This document shows, piece by piece, positions 10,104 through 19,440 of a stretch of DNA of 64,000 nt; the first letter of the stretch is position 1; every line of letters starts with the position of its first letter. The stretch comes from Mailhella massiliensis (GTDB lineage Bacteria; Desulfobacterota; Desulfovibrionia; Desulfovibrionales; Desulfovibrionaceae). The translations under genes and the position numbers were made by a program. The DNA lies in assembly GCF_900155525.1 (NCBI RefSeq), contig NZ_LT706951.1, forward strand, positions 720,508 through 784,507. The letters are read 5' to 3'. Under the pieces are notes generated by a model, which made no database searches, was not told the origin of the DNA, and was given only the letters and a program-made list of their open reading frames with translations.

Positions 10104-11171
10104 TCAGCGCCGCACGCTTACGAGGTAGAGGCGGCCGAGCGCCACGAGAAGCAGCAGAGCATCCGGGCCCCAGGCGGCCATGACGGGGGGCAGAGAACCC
10201 ATCTGGCCCAGGGATTCGCCGAACATGGTAAGCGAGTACATGACGAAGGTTGCGGCCATGCTGAGGGCCACGGCGATATAGATATTGGAATTCCAGGAAA
10301 CGATGGCCGCGCCGAGCAGGGCCATGACCACGAGGGAGGCGGCGTAGGATATTTTGCCGTGCCACACGGTACGCAGGCCTTCCACGTTGGAACCGGCCTG
10401 GCCGAGCTGCTCGATGGCATCGCCGAGCTGCCAGAGGGGAAGCTGCTGGAGGCTGTTGGATTCCGTGGAGAAGAACAGTTCCGGGTCCTGATGCAGGGGC
10501 AGTTCCAGGCGGGGCAGTTTTTCGCGCCGGTAGGTATCGGGGTGCACGCGTTCGGCATCGGCGGCGACCCAGCCGTTCACGCCGCCCTTCACGCGGGGGG
10601 CGCGGATGATGACATCCACGTCGGAAGCATCGTCGCGCACATGGAAGGCGGAAAAGCCGGTTCCCTCACCGTCGGGCTTCAGGGCGTCGATGGAAACGGT
10701 CCAGCCGTTTTCCATGAACCACACGTCGCGGATGGTACGCTGGCTCAAATCCTGCTTGCGCACCTCTTCCCGCCATATCTGCTGGGAATAGCGCTCGCCC
10801 TGCACACCGAGGAACTGCGAGCAGGCGAACTGCACGCCGCCCCAGAACACTCCGCAGAACACGAGCACCATGGCCACGGTAAAGAAGGAAATCCCCCCGG
10901 CATGGAGGGCGGTAAGCTCCCTGCTGTGTCCCATGAGGCAGAGCGTCACCACCGTGGCGAGGAGGAACACGGCAGGCAGAATCTGCGCGATGATGGAAGG
11001 CAGGCGCACGCCGAAGTACTGGAGGATAAGTCCGAGGCCCGACCCCGCCTCGATGAAGATATCCACGCGCTCCACAATGTCGGTAAGCAGGTACAGGCCC
11101 ACGCCGAGCCCCATGATGAGCAGCAGAAGCCGCGCGTGCCGCCGGAAGATGTAACGGAAAAGCAGGCTCAT
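10104..11171 (-). CDS. lptG: LPS export permease LptG
   Basis: A 355-aa YjgP/YjgQ-family permease. The N-terminus RYIFRRHARLLLLIMGLGVG is followed by two closely spaced spans. The segment MGHSRELTALHAGGISFFTVA is the cytoplasmic coupling region typical of LptF/G, contacting the ATPase LptB. A large periplasmic beta-jellyroll-like section follows (about residues 125-260), then three C-terminal spans. With LptF and LptB (not in this window) it extracts lipopolysaccharide from the inner membrane. Its start overlaps the lptF stop by 4 bp (ATGA overlap type), so the two are translationally coupled. LptG rather than LptF is assigned by order and by resemblance of the N-terminus. Confidence 0.88.
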   Translation of the reverse strand: MSLLFRYIFRRHARLLLLIMGLGVGLYLLTDIVERVDIFIEAGSGLGLILQYFGVRLPSIIAQILPAVFLLATVVTLCLMGHSRELTALHAGGISFFTVAMVLVFCGVFWGGVQFACSQFLGVQGERYSQQIWREEVRKQDLSQRTIRDVWFMENGWTVSIDALKPDGEGTGFSAFHVRDDASDVDVIIRAPRVKGGVNGWVAADAERVHPDTYRREKLPRLELPLHQDPELFFSTESNSLQQLPLWQLGDAIEQLGQAGSNVEGLRTVWHGKISYAASLVVMALLGAAIVSWNSNIYIAVALSMAATFVMYSLTMFGESLGQMGSLPPVMAAWGPDALLLLVALGRLYLVSVRR

Positions 11172-12343
11172 GCCTTATCCTCCTTCTTCTTTTTTCTGCG
11201 GCCTCTGCGCGATTCCCAGTATTCCGTGATGCGCGGCATTCTCTCCTGCGCGGCAAGCCTCATGCCGTACAGACCGAGGAGGAGAAACACGGCGTTGGGC
11301 ACCCACAATCCTATGGAGGGCGCAAGGTCGCCGCTTTCCCCCAGACTTATGCCCAGCATGAGCAGGCTGTAATAGACAAGGAAGAGCATAAGCGCCATGA
11401 GCACGCCCGTCTGCTGCTTGAGCCCCTGGAAGGACGTGGCGATGGGAATGACGAAGATGCACAGCACCACGCACGCCAGCGGGAACACATAACGCTTGTG
11501 CCGCTCCACCACTATCTTGCGCGCCATGCGCGGGTCGGTCTTCTGCAGAGCGCGCTCGTTTTCCTTGTCGTACAGGCGCTGCCAGGTGTATTCCTTGGGC
11601 TTTACCGGCCCCATGTCCACACCCTGGAAAAGGGAATCGAAGCTCAGGCGCACGGCGTATTCCTGAAAGCCCATGATGGAAAGGGTCTGGTCCTTTTCCG
11701 TATAGCTGCGGCCGTTCTTGAGCAGAAAGATGATTTCGCCGTTCTCATAGTCGGCGTCCAGACTGCCGTCCGGGGCAAGAATGGTCATGGTGGTGTCGGC
11801 GGCGCGGCGGTCTTCCACCATCACGCCCGCCAGCGTGCCGGTCATGGGGTCCACCTTGCGGGCGAACATGACCATGTTGGGCACGTCCTTGTTGAACACG
11901 CCGGGCTGCACCACCACGCGGGCGCTGCTGCTTGCAATGTTCAGCACCTCGGAACGGAAGTTTCCCATACCCCAGGCCTGCCAGTACAGGGAAATCCAGA
12001 AGCCGAACAACGCGCAGAGCACGGAGAAGAACAGCGGCGCGGGCAGCATCTGGTACAGGCTTACGCCGCCCGCCTTGAGGGCCACAAGCTCCCTGTCGGT
12101 GCTCATGCGCAAAAAGGTGAGAAACACCGACAGCATACACGCAATGGGGCAGATGATGAGCAGAAAGAACGGACTGAGGTAGCCGAACAGGCGCAGCGTA
12201 TCCCAGATGTTCAGCTCAAGGCCGAGCAGCATGTCGCGAAGCTGCAGGGCGCGGCCCATGAGAATGAACAGCAGAAGCACGGCCATGGAAAGAAGAAAGG
12301 TCTTGGCGTGCTCCATGAACAGGCGTCGCTGAAGCAGATTCAT
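11168..12343 (-). CDS. lptF: LPS export permease LptF
   Basis: A 391-aa YjgP/YjgQ permease and partner of LptG in the LptB2FG extractor. It starts MNLLQRRLFMEHAKTFLLSM, has the coupling loop MSTDRELVALKAGGVSLYQM, a periplasmic domain around residues 135-270 and C-terminal membrane spans (VFPLACVVLCIFVIPIA; MALMLFLVYYSLLMLGISL). The C-terminus is a basic run rich in Arg and Lys (SRRGRRKKKKEDKA), longer than usual. Its start overlaps the stop of the small upstream gene by 4 bp, giving a three-gene coupled unit. Confidence 0.9.
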   Translation of the reverse strand: MNLLQRRLFMEHAKTFLLSMAVLLLFILMGRALQLRDMLLGLELNIWDTLRLFGYLSPFFLLIICPIACMLSVFLTFLRMSTDRELVALKAGGVSLYQMLPAPLFFSVLCALFGFWISLYWQAWGMGNFRSEVLNIASSSARVVVQPGVFNKDVPNMVMFARKVDPMTGTLAGVMVEDRRAADTTMTILAPDGSLDADYENGEIIFLLKNGRSYTEKDQTLSIMGFQEYAVRLSFDSLFQGVDMGPVKPKEYTWQRLYDKENERALQKTDPRMARKIVVERHKRYVFPLACVVLCIFVIPIATSFQGLKQQTGVLMALMLFLVYYSLLMLGISLGESGDLAPSIGLWVPNAVFLLLGLYGMRLAAQERMPRITEYWESRRGRRKKKKEDKA

Positions 12344-12534
12344 GCGCGCGCCTCATCCGCCTGCATGGTAAAAAGGCGCTCGAGCGCCTCCTGATCGAGG
12401 GGCGAAAGGTTGAAGCGCACGCCCGCGCCGTCCAGAAGTTCGGCCGTGCTCTCGGTGGGGCATTCCCGCCTGCGTTCCACCATATACCGGAGCGCGCGGC
12501 GCACGAGTTCCTCATGCTGCATAACGGTAGCCAT
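12340..12534 (-). CDS. Small conserved-looking protein upstream of lptF
   Basis: A 64-aa acidic/basic protein, MATVMQHEELVRRALRYMVE at the start and LSPLDQEALERLFTMQADEA near the end. The minus-strand ATG at 12534-12532 has a GGAG at a suitable distance, and the gene ends in a 4-bp overlap with lptF, strong evidence that it is translated. Two predicted helices and no membrane segment or signal. The frame stays open further upstream, but that part is repeat-like DNA without an RBS. Function unknown; tight coupling suggests co-regulation with, or a role near, the LPS export permeases. Confidence 0.7.
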   Translation of the reverse strand: MATVMQHEELVRRALRYMVERRRECPTESTAELLDGAGVRFNLSPLDQEALERLFTMQADEARA

Positions 12535-12618
12535 AGTTTCTCCACATGCGTCTGATTCCGGGCACGCACCCGGAAAAACGGGGCGGAGGTACCGCTCCCG
12601 GTTCTGAAAAGAGGATAT

Positions 12619-12644
12619 GCGGAAAGCTTTCACGGGCTTTCCGC
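12619..12644. terminator. Hairpin upstream of the lptF unit
   Basis: GCGGAAAGC (12619-12627) pairs exactly with GCTTTCCGC (12636-12644), followed on the plus strand by TTTTG. On the minus strand it would lie in the leader of the lptF unit. Direction of action is unclear; the rest of 12535-12777 shows nothing else. Confidence 0.35.
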
Positions 12645-12777
12645 TTTTGTCAATCCATAAAAAGGCGCGCCCCGGCCAAACGCAGAACACACGCCTCTCT
12701 TCCGGGCAGGCCGGAAGGCAGTACGCGCGGCCTTTGCCGCCGCGCCGGAACATGCCCCGCGCCGCAGGCGGACTGCG

Positions 12778-12818
12778 GAAAAAGGCGGAAGGCCCGCCCG
12801 GCGTGCCGGGGGGCCTTC
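12778..12818 (-). terminator. Terminator after the UPF0173 hydrolase gene
   Basis: GAAGGCCCGCCCGGC (12788-12802) pairs with GCCGGGGGGCCTTC (12805-12818) with minor irregularity. Read on the minus strand it is followed by a TTTTT run (complement of 12778-12783). Confidence 0.7.
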
Positions 12819-12831
12819 ACCGGCCTTCTGG

Positions 12832-13530
12832 TCAGTCCAGAACGATCATTTCCCCGGGTTCCATCACAAGAGGACGGCATTCGGGCGCGTGGCGCTTCAG
12901 GGCATCCACAAAGGCGTCGGCATTCTGCGCCAGCACGGGGAAGGTCTTGTAGTGTATGGGCATGGCCACGGGGGCCTTCAGCAGCGCGGCGGCCTTGGCG
13001 GCCAGCTCGCCGTCCATGGTGAACACGCCGCCTGCGGGCAGCAGGGCCAGGTCGAGGCGGAAGCGGTCGGCAATGAGCGCCATGTCGCCGAACAGGCCGG
13101 TATCGCCGGCATGATAAATGGTGTGTCCGCCGGGCATTTCCACCACATAGCCCACGGGGGAACCTATGGCCGCGGAATGGAAGGCCTGGGTCATGGTAAT
13201 CTTCACGCCCTTTTCCTCAAGCGTGCCGTCCACATTGCCGCCCATGCCGTAGTTGATGATCTGCCCCGCAGGCACGCCGTGTTCGCGGAACCATCCCACA
13301 AGGTCGGCAATGCAGAAGAGCGTCGCGCCCGTGGTACGCACGATTTCCACGGTCTGGCCCATATGGTCGCCGTGGTCGTGGGTGACGGCCACAATGTCCG
13401 GCCTCGGAATTTCCCTCCAGTCGGGGGCAAAGGGGTTGCCTTCAAAAAACGGGTCGATAAGCACGGAAACGCCGTTTTCACTGAACATGACATTGGAGTG
13501 TCCGTACCAGGTAAGGTGCAGCTGCGACAT
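12832..13530 (-). CDS. UPF0173 metal-dependent hydrolase (metallo-beta-lactamase fold)
   Basis: A 232-aa protein beginning MSQLHLTWYGHSNVMFSENG, typical of the UPF0173/YtkL group. The metal-binding motif is THDHGDHMGQ, followed by a Gly/Asn-rich loop (MGGNVDGTLEE), YHAGDTGLFGDM with the bridging Asp, and the C-terminal IHYKTFPVLAQ histidine. The family has the beta-lactamase fold; physiological substrates are not known. The start was placed at 13530 because GAGGAGGAT lies 5-10 bases upstream on the minus strand; a TTG at 13545 is also in frame. It is monocistronic, with its own terminator. Confidence 0.88.
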   Translation of the reverse strand: MSQLHLTWYGHSNVMFSENGVSVLIDPFFEGNPFAPDWREIPRPDIVAVTHDHGDHMGQTVEIVRTTGATLFCIADLVGWFREHGVPAGQIINYGMGGNVDGTLEEKGVKITMTQAFHSAAIGSPVGYVVEMPGGHTIYHAGDTGLFGDMALIADRFRLDLALLPAGGVFTMDGELAAKAAALLKAPVAMPIHYKTFPVLAQNADAFVDALKRHAPECRPLVMEPGEMIVLD

Positions 13531-14046
13531 GGGTATCCTCCTCAAGAGGGGGTTCGGGTGCAGAAAAAAGCCGCCCGCCCCGCATAAGAGACGGCGGCGG
13601 AACTTTTCTTTTAATATTCCGGCGGCTCCCGGTCAAGCCGCGCAGGGAGACTCCCCGAGGCGCGCTTCGTGCAGGACGGCCTTCCGCCCCCGGCTTCTCC
13701 GGGACGCCCCCCGCCTCCGCCCGCCGCCAGGCACCGGAAACGGAAAACCGCAGACGAGGGGCTTTTCTCTTCCGGGCGGCGCGCCTTGCGCCCGGAGCGA
13801 TGGCCGGAAAAAACATTTCCGCGTGGTTCCGCGTACCGGCCGCATTCCCGTCCGGCGCCTCTTCTGCATCCGGCAGTCAGCCTCCCCAGACGAGGGAAAC
13901 GTCTTCCCTGCCGCAGCGCCTGCCGCCCGACGGAGCGTTTCCGCCGCCCTGCGCAGCGCCTCTTCGGCACGAAAGCCTGCCGCGCCTTGACAAAAGGCCC
14001 TTTGCGGGCAACTCTCACCCATCGGCCTCTGCCGCAAGGAACCTTC
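13531..14046. other. GC-rich spacer, no gene seen
   Basis: The spacer between the divergent UPF0173 gene and the exported protein at 14047. A frame is open through it on the plus strand, but its residues are low-complexity Arg/Pro/Ala and the downstream gene has a clear signal peptide start at 14047. It probably carries the promoters for both flanking genes; no convincing box pair was found. Confidence 0.4.
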
Positions 14047-14754
14047 ATGACGCGCTTTTTCCTTCTCCTCGCCCTTGCCCTCATGCTTCCGCTCTTTCCG
14101 GCCCACGCCTTCGACGACGGGGTGGACCAGCTTGTTTTCGCCACGCCCGACACCTTCACCGAACTTGCCGACCGGGAATCCGACCTTTTCAAGGATACGG
14201 AAGAACAGGCCGTCTCCCACGGCAGACTGCTCAAAATGTATCTGCCGCAGTACATGGCCCATCAGTACCGCTACGGCAGCCGCGACGCGGTGACGCGCCA
14301 GGTGCTCATCTGCGCCATGGAGGGGCAGAAGCGCCCCCTTACCCCGAAGGATGCGGAACTTCTGGCCCGCTCCACGGAAGGGCTGTTCATCGGCTTTTCC
14401 CGCATTCCGCGCAGCCGCACCGACACCCCGGCCCAGGAAATGGAAAACCGGGAAAAGGCTCTCCGGCGCGCGCTGGAAAACGGTTCCCCCCTGCTGGTGG
14501 ATTCGCAGCGCACCTCCAGCGCCTTCCTCTACACCTGCCTCATCCATTATAATATGATGGAACGCGGGCCGAAGAGCTTCCTCTCCACGGCCATGGCCAC
14601 GGCCGTGGTTCCGGTGAAGGATACCGTGCTCTTCGTCACGGTGAGTTCCATTCTCGGCAACGACAACCCCGAACCCCACCTCGACTGGGTGAAGGAAACG
14701 GCCGGAACCTTTGCGGACATGATAGTCCGCGCCAACAAACCGGAAAAGAAGTGA
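14047..14754 (+). CDS. Exported protein of unknown function
   Basis: A 235-aa protein with a signal peptide (MTRFFLLLALALMLPLFPAHA, cleavage after AHA about residue 21). The start is the ATG at 14047, 7 bases after AAGGA. The mature part is rich in charged residues, with a helical segment around KMYLPQYMAHQYRYGSRDA and a hydrophobic stretch near the end (MATAVVPVKDTVLFVTVSSIL), which may be a buried strand or peripheral anchor. No cysteine lipobox. I do not recognise a family. The neighbours (a divergent UPF0173 hydrolase and a broken gene) give no functional hint. Confidence 0.75.
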   Translation: MTRFFLLLALALMLPLFPAHAFDDGVDQLVFATPDTFTELADRESDLFKDTEEQAVSHGRLLKMYLPQYMAHQYRYGSRDAVTRQVLICAMEGQKRPLTPKDAELLARSTEGLFIGFSRIPRSRTDTPAQEMENREKALRRALENGSPLLVDSQRTSSAFLYTCLIHYNMMERGPKSFLSTAMATAVVPVKDTVLFVTVSSILGNDNPEPHLDWVKETAGTFADMIVRANKPEKK

Positions 14755-14992
14755 TCCCCGCCGGAGGCTCCGCCGCCCCCCTTCAATGAAAAACGGACAA
14801 AAAGATGCTTGGTGTCGGCGCAATAATACAGATCGCGGAACATCATGCACAACTATTCGTCCATGCTTCAACATTGATGGCTGATTTTATTCTCTCCGTC
14901 AGTGAAAAAGAAAATAGCAGTTCGACAACGCATTCTATTTCCACAACGCATAACTGATAAAATTATTCAACCATAAAAAAGGCAGGTTGATT

Positions 14993-15663
14993 ATGAATAA
15001 TCCGTGGCTGCATCTCCCCCACGCCGCTCCGTTCATCCTCCCGGAAGATACGGATAGCGTTGCCAAATTCAATGAACGATGCCATCCTGATAAAAAAATA
15101 CACACGGAGCTTCCGCCAGAACCTTATGCAGGACGAAGGGACGCTCCTATTGTCCTGTTGATGCGGCGTCCCGGCTATCATCCTGACGATGAGACGTACA
15201 TGCTCAAAGATGCCGCATTTGCCGCCAGCATGGAGCGCACGCGTGCATTTGAGAAACAGGAATATCCTTTTATCATCTGAATGAAAAGTATCCTGAAAAT
15301 CCCGGATTTCATTATTGGAACAAGCGATTAAAGGAGCCTATTCAGGAAGTTGGATTACACGCCTGTGCCCAGAAATTTTTACTGCTCCAGCTGTACCCCT
15401 ATAAAACAAATGCATATATAAAAGAAGTGCTTCCGTCATTTTCTTTTACCAAGGAAATCCTATATGAAGCGATGCAAAGAAAGGCTATCATTATTCAAAT
15501 GGTTGGAGCCAGTGAATGGAATCAACATGTTCCAGAGTTAAAAGATTACAAATGCTTCACATGTAAAAGCAAGATCAATCCGACCATAAGCCCAGAAAAT
15601 ATCGAACCAAAAGAAGAATACGAGCAAATACTTGATGCCATCAAAAAAAATATACCGGCATAA
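14993..15663 (+). pseudogene. Frameshifted gene for an uncharacterised protein
   Basis: The first part reads NNPWLHLPHAAPFILPED and LPPEPYAGRRDAPIVLLMRR and stops at TGA 15278-15280. The frame one base back continues without a break as YHLNEKYPENPGFHYWNKRL, then LYPYKTNAYIKEVLPSF, to TAA 15661-15663. The two halves join at CCTTTTATC (15266-15274), where one missing T in the T-run explains the break. The intact product would be about 223 aa. Similar proteins (PWLHLP...PEP..G...APVVLL..NPG) occur widely as hypotheticals. A start at 14993 is preceded by a weak GCAGG. Could be a decayed gene, a homopolymer read error or a phase-variable tract. Confidence 0.7.
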
Positions 15664-16007
15664 GTCTTTGCTCTCATTACTTCAGCCTGATACGTTTGCT
15701 GATCGCAATTTTGGGAAAAATTAAATAATTTTCAAGAAGCCCGAACAAAAACAGATAAAACAAAATGATCATTTTTTATTCTTCCCATACCAGGATGAAC
15801 TGCTGTGAATCTTAAGCCACTGAGGCAGAAAAGCGCGGGTATTTTCCGCCCCGCCGGTACGGCACAGCGGCTCACGCCCGCATGCAGAAATACCGCGCCC
15901 GGCACGATTCCGGGCGCCGCCTTTTCTCCCCTCCCCGGCCGCATGGCCCGCCTTCCGTCCGGGATTTTCCGCGGCCTTTCCGGCCCGGCGCGCCTTCAAA
16001 CAAACGC
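15664..16007. other. Spacer upstream of the rpsB promoter, nothing else seen
   Basis: A/T-rich up to about 15800, then GC-rich. The GC-rich part has the flavour of the dispersed intergenic repeats (GGCGCCGCCTTTTCTCCCCT) but no clear block match. No ORF or RNA gene was accepted. Confidence 0.4.
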
Positions 16008-16036
16008 TTGCCTTATGCGGGAAAATGGGGTAGAAA
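16008..16036 (+). promoter_or_regulatory. Promoter of the rpsB-tsf operon
   Basis: TTGCCT (16008-16013), a 17-bp spacer and TAGAAA (16031-16036). This would give a ~115-base leader before rpsB, long enough for autoregulation by S2, though no known leader fold was recognised. Confidence 0.5.
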
Positions 16037-16159
16037 TTCCCGGTTACACACAATGCACACATCGGCAGCGGCCAGGGTTCCCGCGCGGCGACGTCGCCCC
16101 CGGGTGAAGGGCCAGGGTCGATGTGGAAGACAAACCCTTTTTTTCCAAGGAGAATTACC

Positions 16160-16909
16160 ATGGCTTACGTCAGCATGAAACAGATGCTGGAAACCGGTGT
16201 GCACTTCGGTCACCAGACCCGTCGCTGGAACCCCAAGATGCGTCCCTTCATCTTCGGCGCCCGCAACGGCATCCATATCATCGACCTCCAGCAGACTGTG
16301 AAGCTGTTCCGCACCGCCCATGACAAGATCGTGGAAACCGTGGCCAACGGCGGCAAGGTGCTCTTCATCGGCACCAAGCGCCAGGCTCAGGAAGCCGTGG
16401 CCGCCGAAGCTGCCCGCGCCGGTCAGCCTTCCGTGACCAACCGCTGGATGGGCGGCACCCTCACCAACTTCGTGACCATCCAGAAGAGCATCGAACGTCT
16501 GAAGAAGCTCGAAGCCATGTTCGCCGACGGCTCCATCAACCGTTACCAGAAGAAGGAAATCCTCAGCTTCCAGCGCGAACTGGACAAGCTGAACCTCACC
16601 CTGGGCGGCATCAAGGACATGGACAGCCTTCCCCAGCTCGTGTTCATCATCGACCCCCATCGTGAAGAAATCGCGGTGAAGGAATGCCGCAAGCTCGGTA
16701 TCCCGATCGTGGCCGTGACCGACACCAACTGCGATCCCGACGTCATCGACTACATCATCCCCGGCAACGACGACGCCATCCGCGCCATCAAGCTGTTCGT
16801 GAACGCCATGGCCGAAGCCTGCATCGAAGGCGCCGCCCAGAGCAAGGAAGTGGCCGATCCCGAAGCCGCCATGCAGCAGGCCGCCGAAACGGCCGAAGCT
16901 GCGGAATAA
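16160..16909 (+). CDS. rpsB: 30S ribosomal protein S2
   Basis: A 249-aa S2 of normal length. [20 protein letters not shown] followed by [20 protein letters not shown] is the universal N-terminus, and [24 protein letters not shown] and [11 protein letters not shown] are conserved. S2 assembles late on the 30S body and binds S1. The start is at 16160, preceded by AAGGAG (16147-16152). tsf follows 26 bp later, the near-universal rpsB-tsf pairing. The C-terminus is extended by an Ala/Glu-rich tail ([14 protein letters not shown]). Confidence 0.98.
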   Translation: MAYVSMKQMLETGVHFGHQTRRWNPKMRPFIFGARNGIHIIDLQQTVKLFRTAHDKIVETVANGGKVLFIGTKRQAQEAVAAEAARAGQPSVTNRWMGGTLTNFVTIQKSIERLKKLEAMFADGSINRYQKKEILSFQRELDKLNLTLGGIKDMDSLPQLVFIIDPHREEIAVKECRKLGIPIVAVTDTNCDPDVIDYIIPGNDDAIRAIKLFVNAMAEACIEGAAQSKEVADPEAAMQQAAETAEAAE

Positions 16910-16935
16910 CCCTTTTCTCTCAAGGAGCAATGACA

Positions 16936-17766
16936 ATGGCTATTACCGCTGCCATGGTGAAGGAGCTGCGCGACAAGACGGGCGCTGGCATGATGGACTG
17001 CAAGAAGGCCCTCACCGAATGTGAAGCCGACGTGGAAAAGGCTCTCGACTGGCTCCGCCAGAAGGGTCTTTCCAAGGCCGCCAAGCGTGCCGACCGCGCC
17101 ACCTCCGAAGGCGTGATCGCCTGCGCCACCGGCAACAACGGCAAGGTGGCCGCCATCGTTGAAGTGATGACGGAAACCGACTTCGTGGCCCGCGGCGAAA
17201 AGTTCCAGGACTTCGCCAAGACCGTGGCCGAAGAAGTGGCCGCGAACGCCCCTGAAAATCTGGACGCCTTCCAGGACCGTGTGAACGATCTGGCCGCCTC
17301 CACCGGCGAAAAGACCGTGCTCGGCCGCTTCGTGCGCATGAGCATCGAAGGCGAAGGCACCGTGGGCGCCTATGTGCACTCCAACGGCAAGCTCGCCGTT
17401 CTGGTGGAAGTTCTCACCGACAAGGCCGCCGATGAAAACGTGGCCGAATTCGCCAAGAACGTGGCCATGCAGATCGCCGCTTCCAACCCCCTGGCTCTCG
17501 ACGCCTCCAGCCTCGACCCCGCCCTTCTGGAACGCGAACGCGAAGTGTACCGCCAGAAGGCCCTTGCCGAAGGCAAGCCCGAAAAGATCATCGACAAGAT
17601 CGCCGAAGGCGCCGTGAAGAAGTACTGCAAGGAAGTGTGCCTGCTCGACCAGGCCTACATCCGCGACGACAAGATGAGCGTGCAGGACCTCATGAAGGCC
17701 ACCGCCAAGGCCGCCGGCTGCAACGTCACCATCGGCAAGTTCGTCCGTATCCAGCTCGGTGCGTAG
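16936..17766 (+). CDS. tsf: Elongation factor Ts
   Basis: A 276-aa nucleotide exchange factor for EF-Tu, close to the family's usual length. The N-terminal TS-N domain reads VKELRDKTGAGMMDCKKAL, with the core motif TDFVARGEKFQDFAKTVAEE further on. The start is ATG 16936, correctly spaced from AAGGAG (16922-16927); an in-frame ATG at 16930 is too close to the RBS. Two hairpins follow, the second being a strong terminator. Confidence 0.97.
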   Translation: MAITAAMVKELRDKTGAGMMDCKKALTECEADVEKALDWLRQKGLSKAAKRADRATSEGVIACATGNNGKVAAIVEVMTETDFVARGEKFQDFAKTVAEEVAANAPENLDAFQDRVNDLAASTGEKTVLGRFVRMSIEGEGTVGAYVHSNGKLAVLVEVLTDKAADENVAEFAKNVAMQIAASNPLALDASSLDPALLEREREVYRQKALAEGKPEKIIDKIAEGAVKKYCKEVCLLDQAYIRDDKMSVQDLMKATAKAAGCNVTIGKFVRIQLGA

Positions 17767-17778
17767 TTTGCCATAAGG

Positions 17779-17800
17779 GCGACTTTTCTTGAAAAGTCGC
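17779..17800 (+). terminator. Hairpin shortly after tsf
   Basis: GCGACTTTTC (17779-17788) is an exact inverted repeat of GAAAAGTCGC (17791-17800). It has no T-run, so it may protect the 3' end or cooperate with the terminator at 17839. Confidence 0.45.
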
Positions 17801-17838
17801 TCCGGCGAGCTTGAATCCGAACTCAGTTCAGGATACAA

Positions 17839-17867
17839 GGGGAGAGAACATTTCTCTCCCCTTTTTT
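17839..17867 (+). terminator. Intrinsic terminator of the rpsB-tsf operon
   Basis: GGGGAGAGAA (17839-17848) pairs with TTCTCTCCCC (17852-17861) across a 3-base loop, followed by TTTTTT. Confidence 0.88.
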
Positions 17868-17889
17868 ATGCCTTTTTCACGGATGGACC

Positions 17890-18720
17890 ATGGAAGACCG
17901 CGTACGCCTCACCGCCCTCATCATTACCCTGAATGGGGAACGACTTCTCGGCAAGTGTCTTGAATCCCTTTCCTTCTGTGACAGAATCCTCATCGTCGAT
18001 TCCTTCAGTTCCGACAGAACGGAAGAAATAGCGAAGGAACACGGGGCCATCTTCATTCAGAACAAATGGCCCGGCAACGCGAAGCAGATACGCTACGGCA
18101 TCGACTGGCTTGCGGCCAACGCGCCCACGGACTGGGTGCTCATGCTCGACTGCGACGAGATCATCTCTCCCGAGCTTCGGGCGAGCATTCTTGCCGCCCT
18201 CGCCTCCCCCGGCGACAAGACGGCCTTTTCCATGCCCCGGCGCACCTGGTATTTCGACAGGTTCCTCATGCACGGCGGCTCCTACCCCGACAGGCTGTTC
18301 CGCCTGTTCCTGCCGGAGGCCATCCGCATCGACAACAACGGCGCGCATCAGAAGTTCGTTCCCGCAGGGCCCTACGGGGAGCTTTCGGGCGACATGCTGC
18401 ACTACACCTACTGCAGCTTCCAGAACCAGCTCGAAAAGCTCAACGACTATGCGGAACGCGGCGCGCGCGATCTTGAGGCGCAGGGGCGCAGGGGCGGCGT
18501 TGCCGCAGGGCTTCTGCACGGCTCCTGGCGCTTCATCGACATGTACATACGAAAGCTCGGCTTTCTTGACGGCCGTGCGGGCTTTCTCATGGCCGCGCAT
18601 ACGTCGTTCTACACGTTTCTCAAATATGTCCGCATACATGAGGGCGGCTGGGGCGCTCCCTACGAGCACGGCCTCTCCCATGCGGGCGAATCCACACACC
18701 CTGATTCCAGAAGAGGCTGA
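17890..18720 (+). CDS. Family 2 glycosyltransferase (WaaE/KdtX-like)
   Basis: A 276-aa cytoplasmic-face glycosyltransferase. [20 protein letters not shown] and [17 protein letters not shown] are the GT-A nucleotide-binding start, with [15 protein letters not shown] as the DxD-equivalent metal site (Cys-flanked DCDE). The C-terminal [18 protein letters not shown] resembles LPS core glucosyltransferases of the WaaE group. The substrate is probably a lipopolysaccharide core or other glycan intermediate, by family only. The gene sits between the tsf terminator and pyrH, and its TGA (18718-18720) overlaps the pyrH ATG, so it is coupled to pyrH-frr. No promoter was located in the 22-bp gap after the terminator; the promoter may overlap it. 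Confidence 0.85.
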   Translation: MEDRVRLTALIITLNGERLLGKCLESLSFCDRILIVDSFSSDRTEEIAKEHGAIFIQNKWPGNAKQIRYGIDWLAANAPTDWVLMLDCDEIISPELRASILAALASPGDKTAFSMPRRTWYFDRFLMHGGSYPDRLFRLFLPEAIRIDNNGAHQKFVPAGPYGELSGDMLHYTYCSFQNQLEKLNDYAERGARDLEAQGRRGGVAAGLLHGSWRFIDMYIRKLGFLDGRAGFLMAAHTSFYTFLKYVRIHEGGWGAPYEHGLSHAGESTHPDSRRG

Positions 18721-19439
18721 TGATGAGCGAACTCAAATACCGGCGCGTGCTGCTCAAACTGAGCGGCGAAGCTCTCGCCGGTGAAAAAGGCAGTGGCATA
18801 GATCCCGATACCGTGCAGCTCATCTGCAAGGAAATCGCCGACGTGGCGAGACTCGGCGTACAGCTTGCGCTGGTCATCGGCGGCGGCAACATCTTCCGGG
18901 GGCTTTCCACCTCGGCCAAGGGCATGGACCGCTCCAACGCCGACTACATCGGCATGCTCGCCACGGTGATGAACGCCGTGGCCGTGCAGGACGCGCTGGA
19001 AAAGATGGACTGCCCCACCCGTGTGCTTTCCGCCATCGACATCCGGGAACTGTGCGAACCCTACATCCATCGCCGCGCCATACGCCACATGGAAAAGGGG
19101 CGCATCATCATCTGTGCGGCGGGCACGGGCAACCCCTATTTCACCACCGACACGGCGGCGGCCCTGCGCGGCACGGAACTCAAGTGCGACGCCATCATCA
19201 AGGCCACCAAGGTGGACGGCGTTTACGACAAGGACCCCATGAAGCACAGCGACGCGGTACGCTTCGACGAGCTCTCCTATGACGAGACGCTGCGCCGCCA
19301 CCTCAAGGTCATGGACGCCACGGCCATCACTCTGGCCCAGGAAAACAGCGTGCCCGTCATCGTGTGCAGCATGTTCGGCGGTCACATCAAACGCGTTGTC
19401 TGCGGCGAAGCGGCAGGCACCATAGTAAAGGGAGAATAA
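18720..19439 (+). CDS. pyrH: UMP kinase
   Basis: A 239-aa bacterial UMP kinase that phosphorylates UMP to [23 protein letters not shown] is the phosphate-binding start, [12 protein letters not shown] the second glycine loop, and [20 protein letters not shown] the effector/subunit segment. [20 protein letters not shown] and [15 protein letters not shown] complete the amino-acid-kinase fold. Start is ATG 18720, overlapping the glycosyltransferase stop; ATG 18723 is an equally possible start. frr begins 1 bp after the stop. Confidence 0.97.
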   Translation: MMSELKYRRVLLKLSGEALAGEKGSGIDPDTVQLICKEIADVARLGVQLALVIGGGNIFRGLSTSAKGMDRSNADYIGMLATVMNAVAVQDALEKMDCPTRVLSAIDIRELCEPYIHRRAIRHMEKGRIIICAAGTGNPYFTTDTAAALRGTELKCDAIIKATKVDGVYDKDPMKHSDAVRFDELSYDETLRRHLKVMDATAITLAQENSVPVIVCSMFGGHIKRVVCGEAAGTIVKGE

Positions 19440-19440
19440 C

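Noticed and set aside
14805-14957. 50-codon ORF upstream of the frameshifted gene
   Set aside because: No clear RBS and no recognisable product; kept out as probable chance frame in a low-GC spacer.
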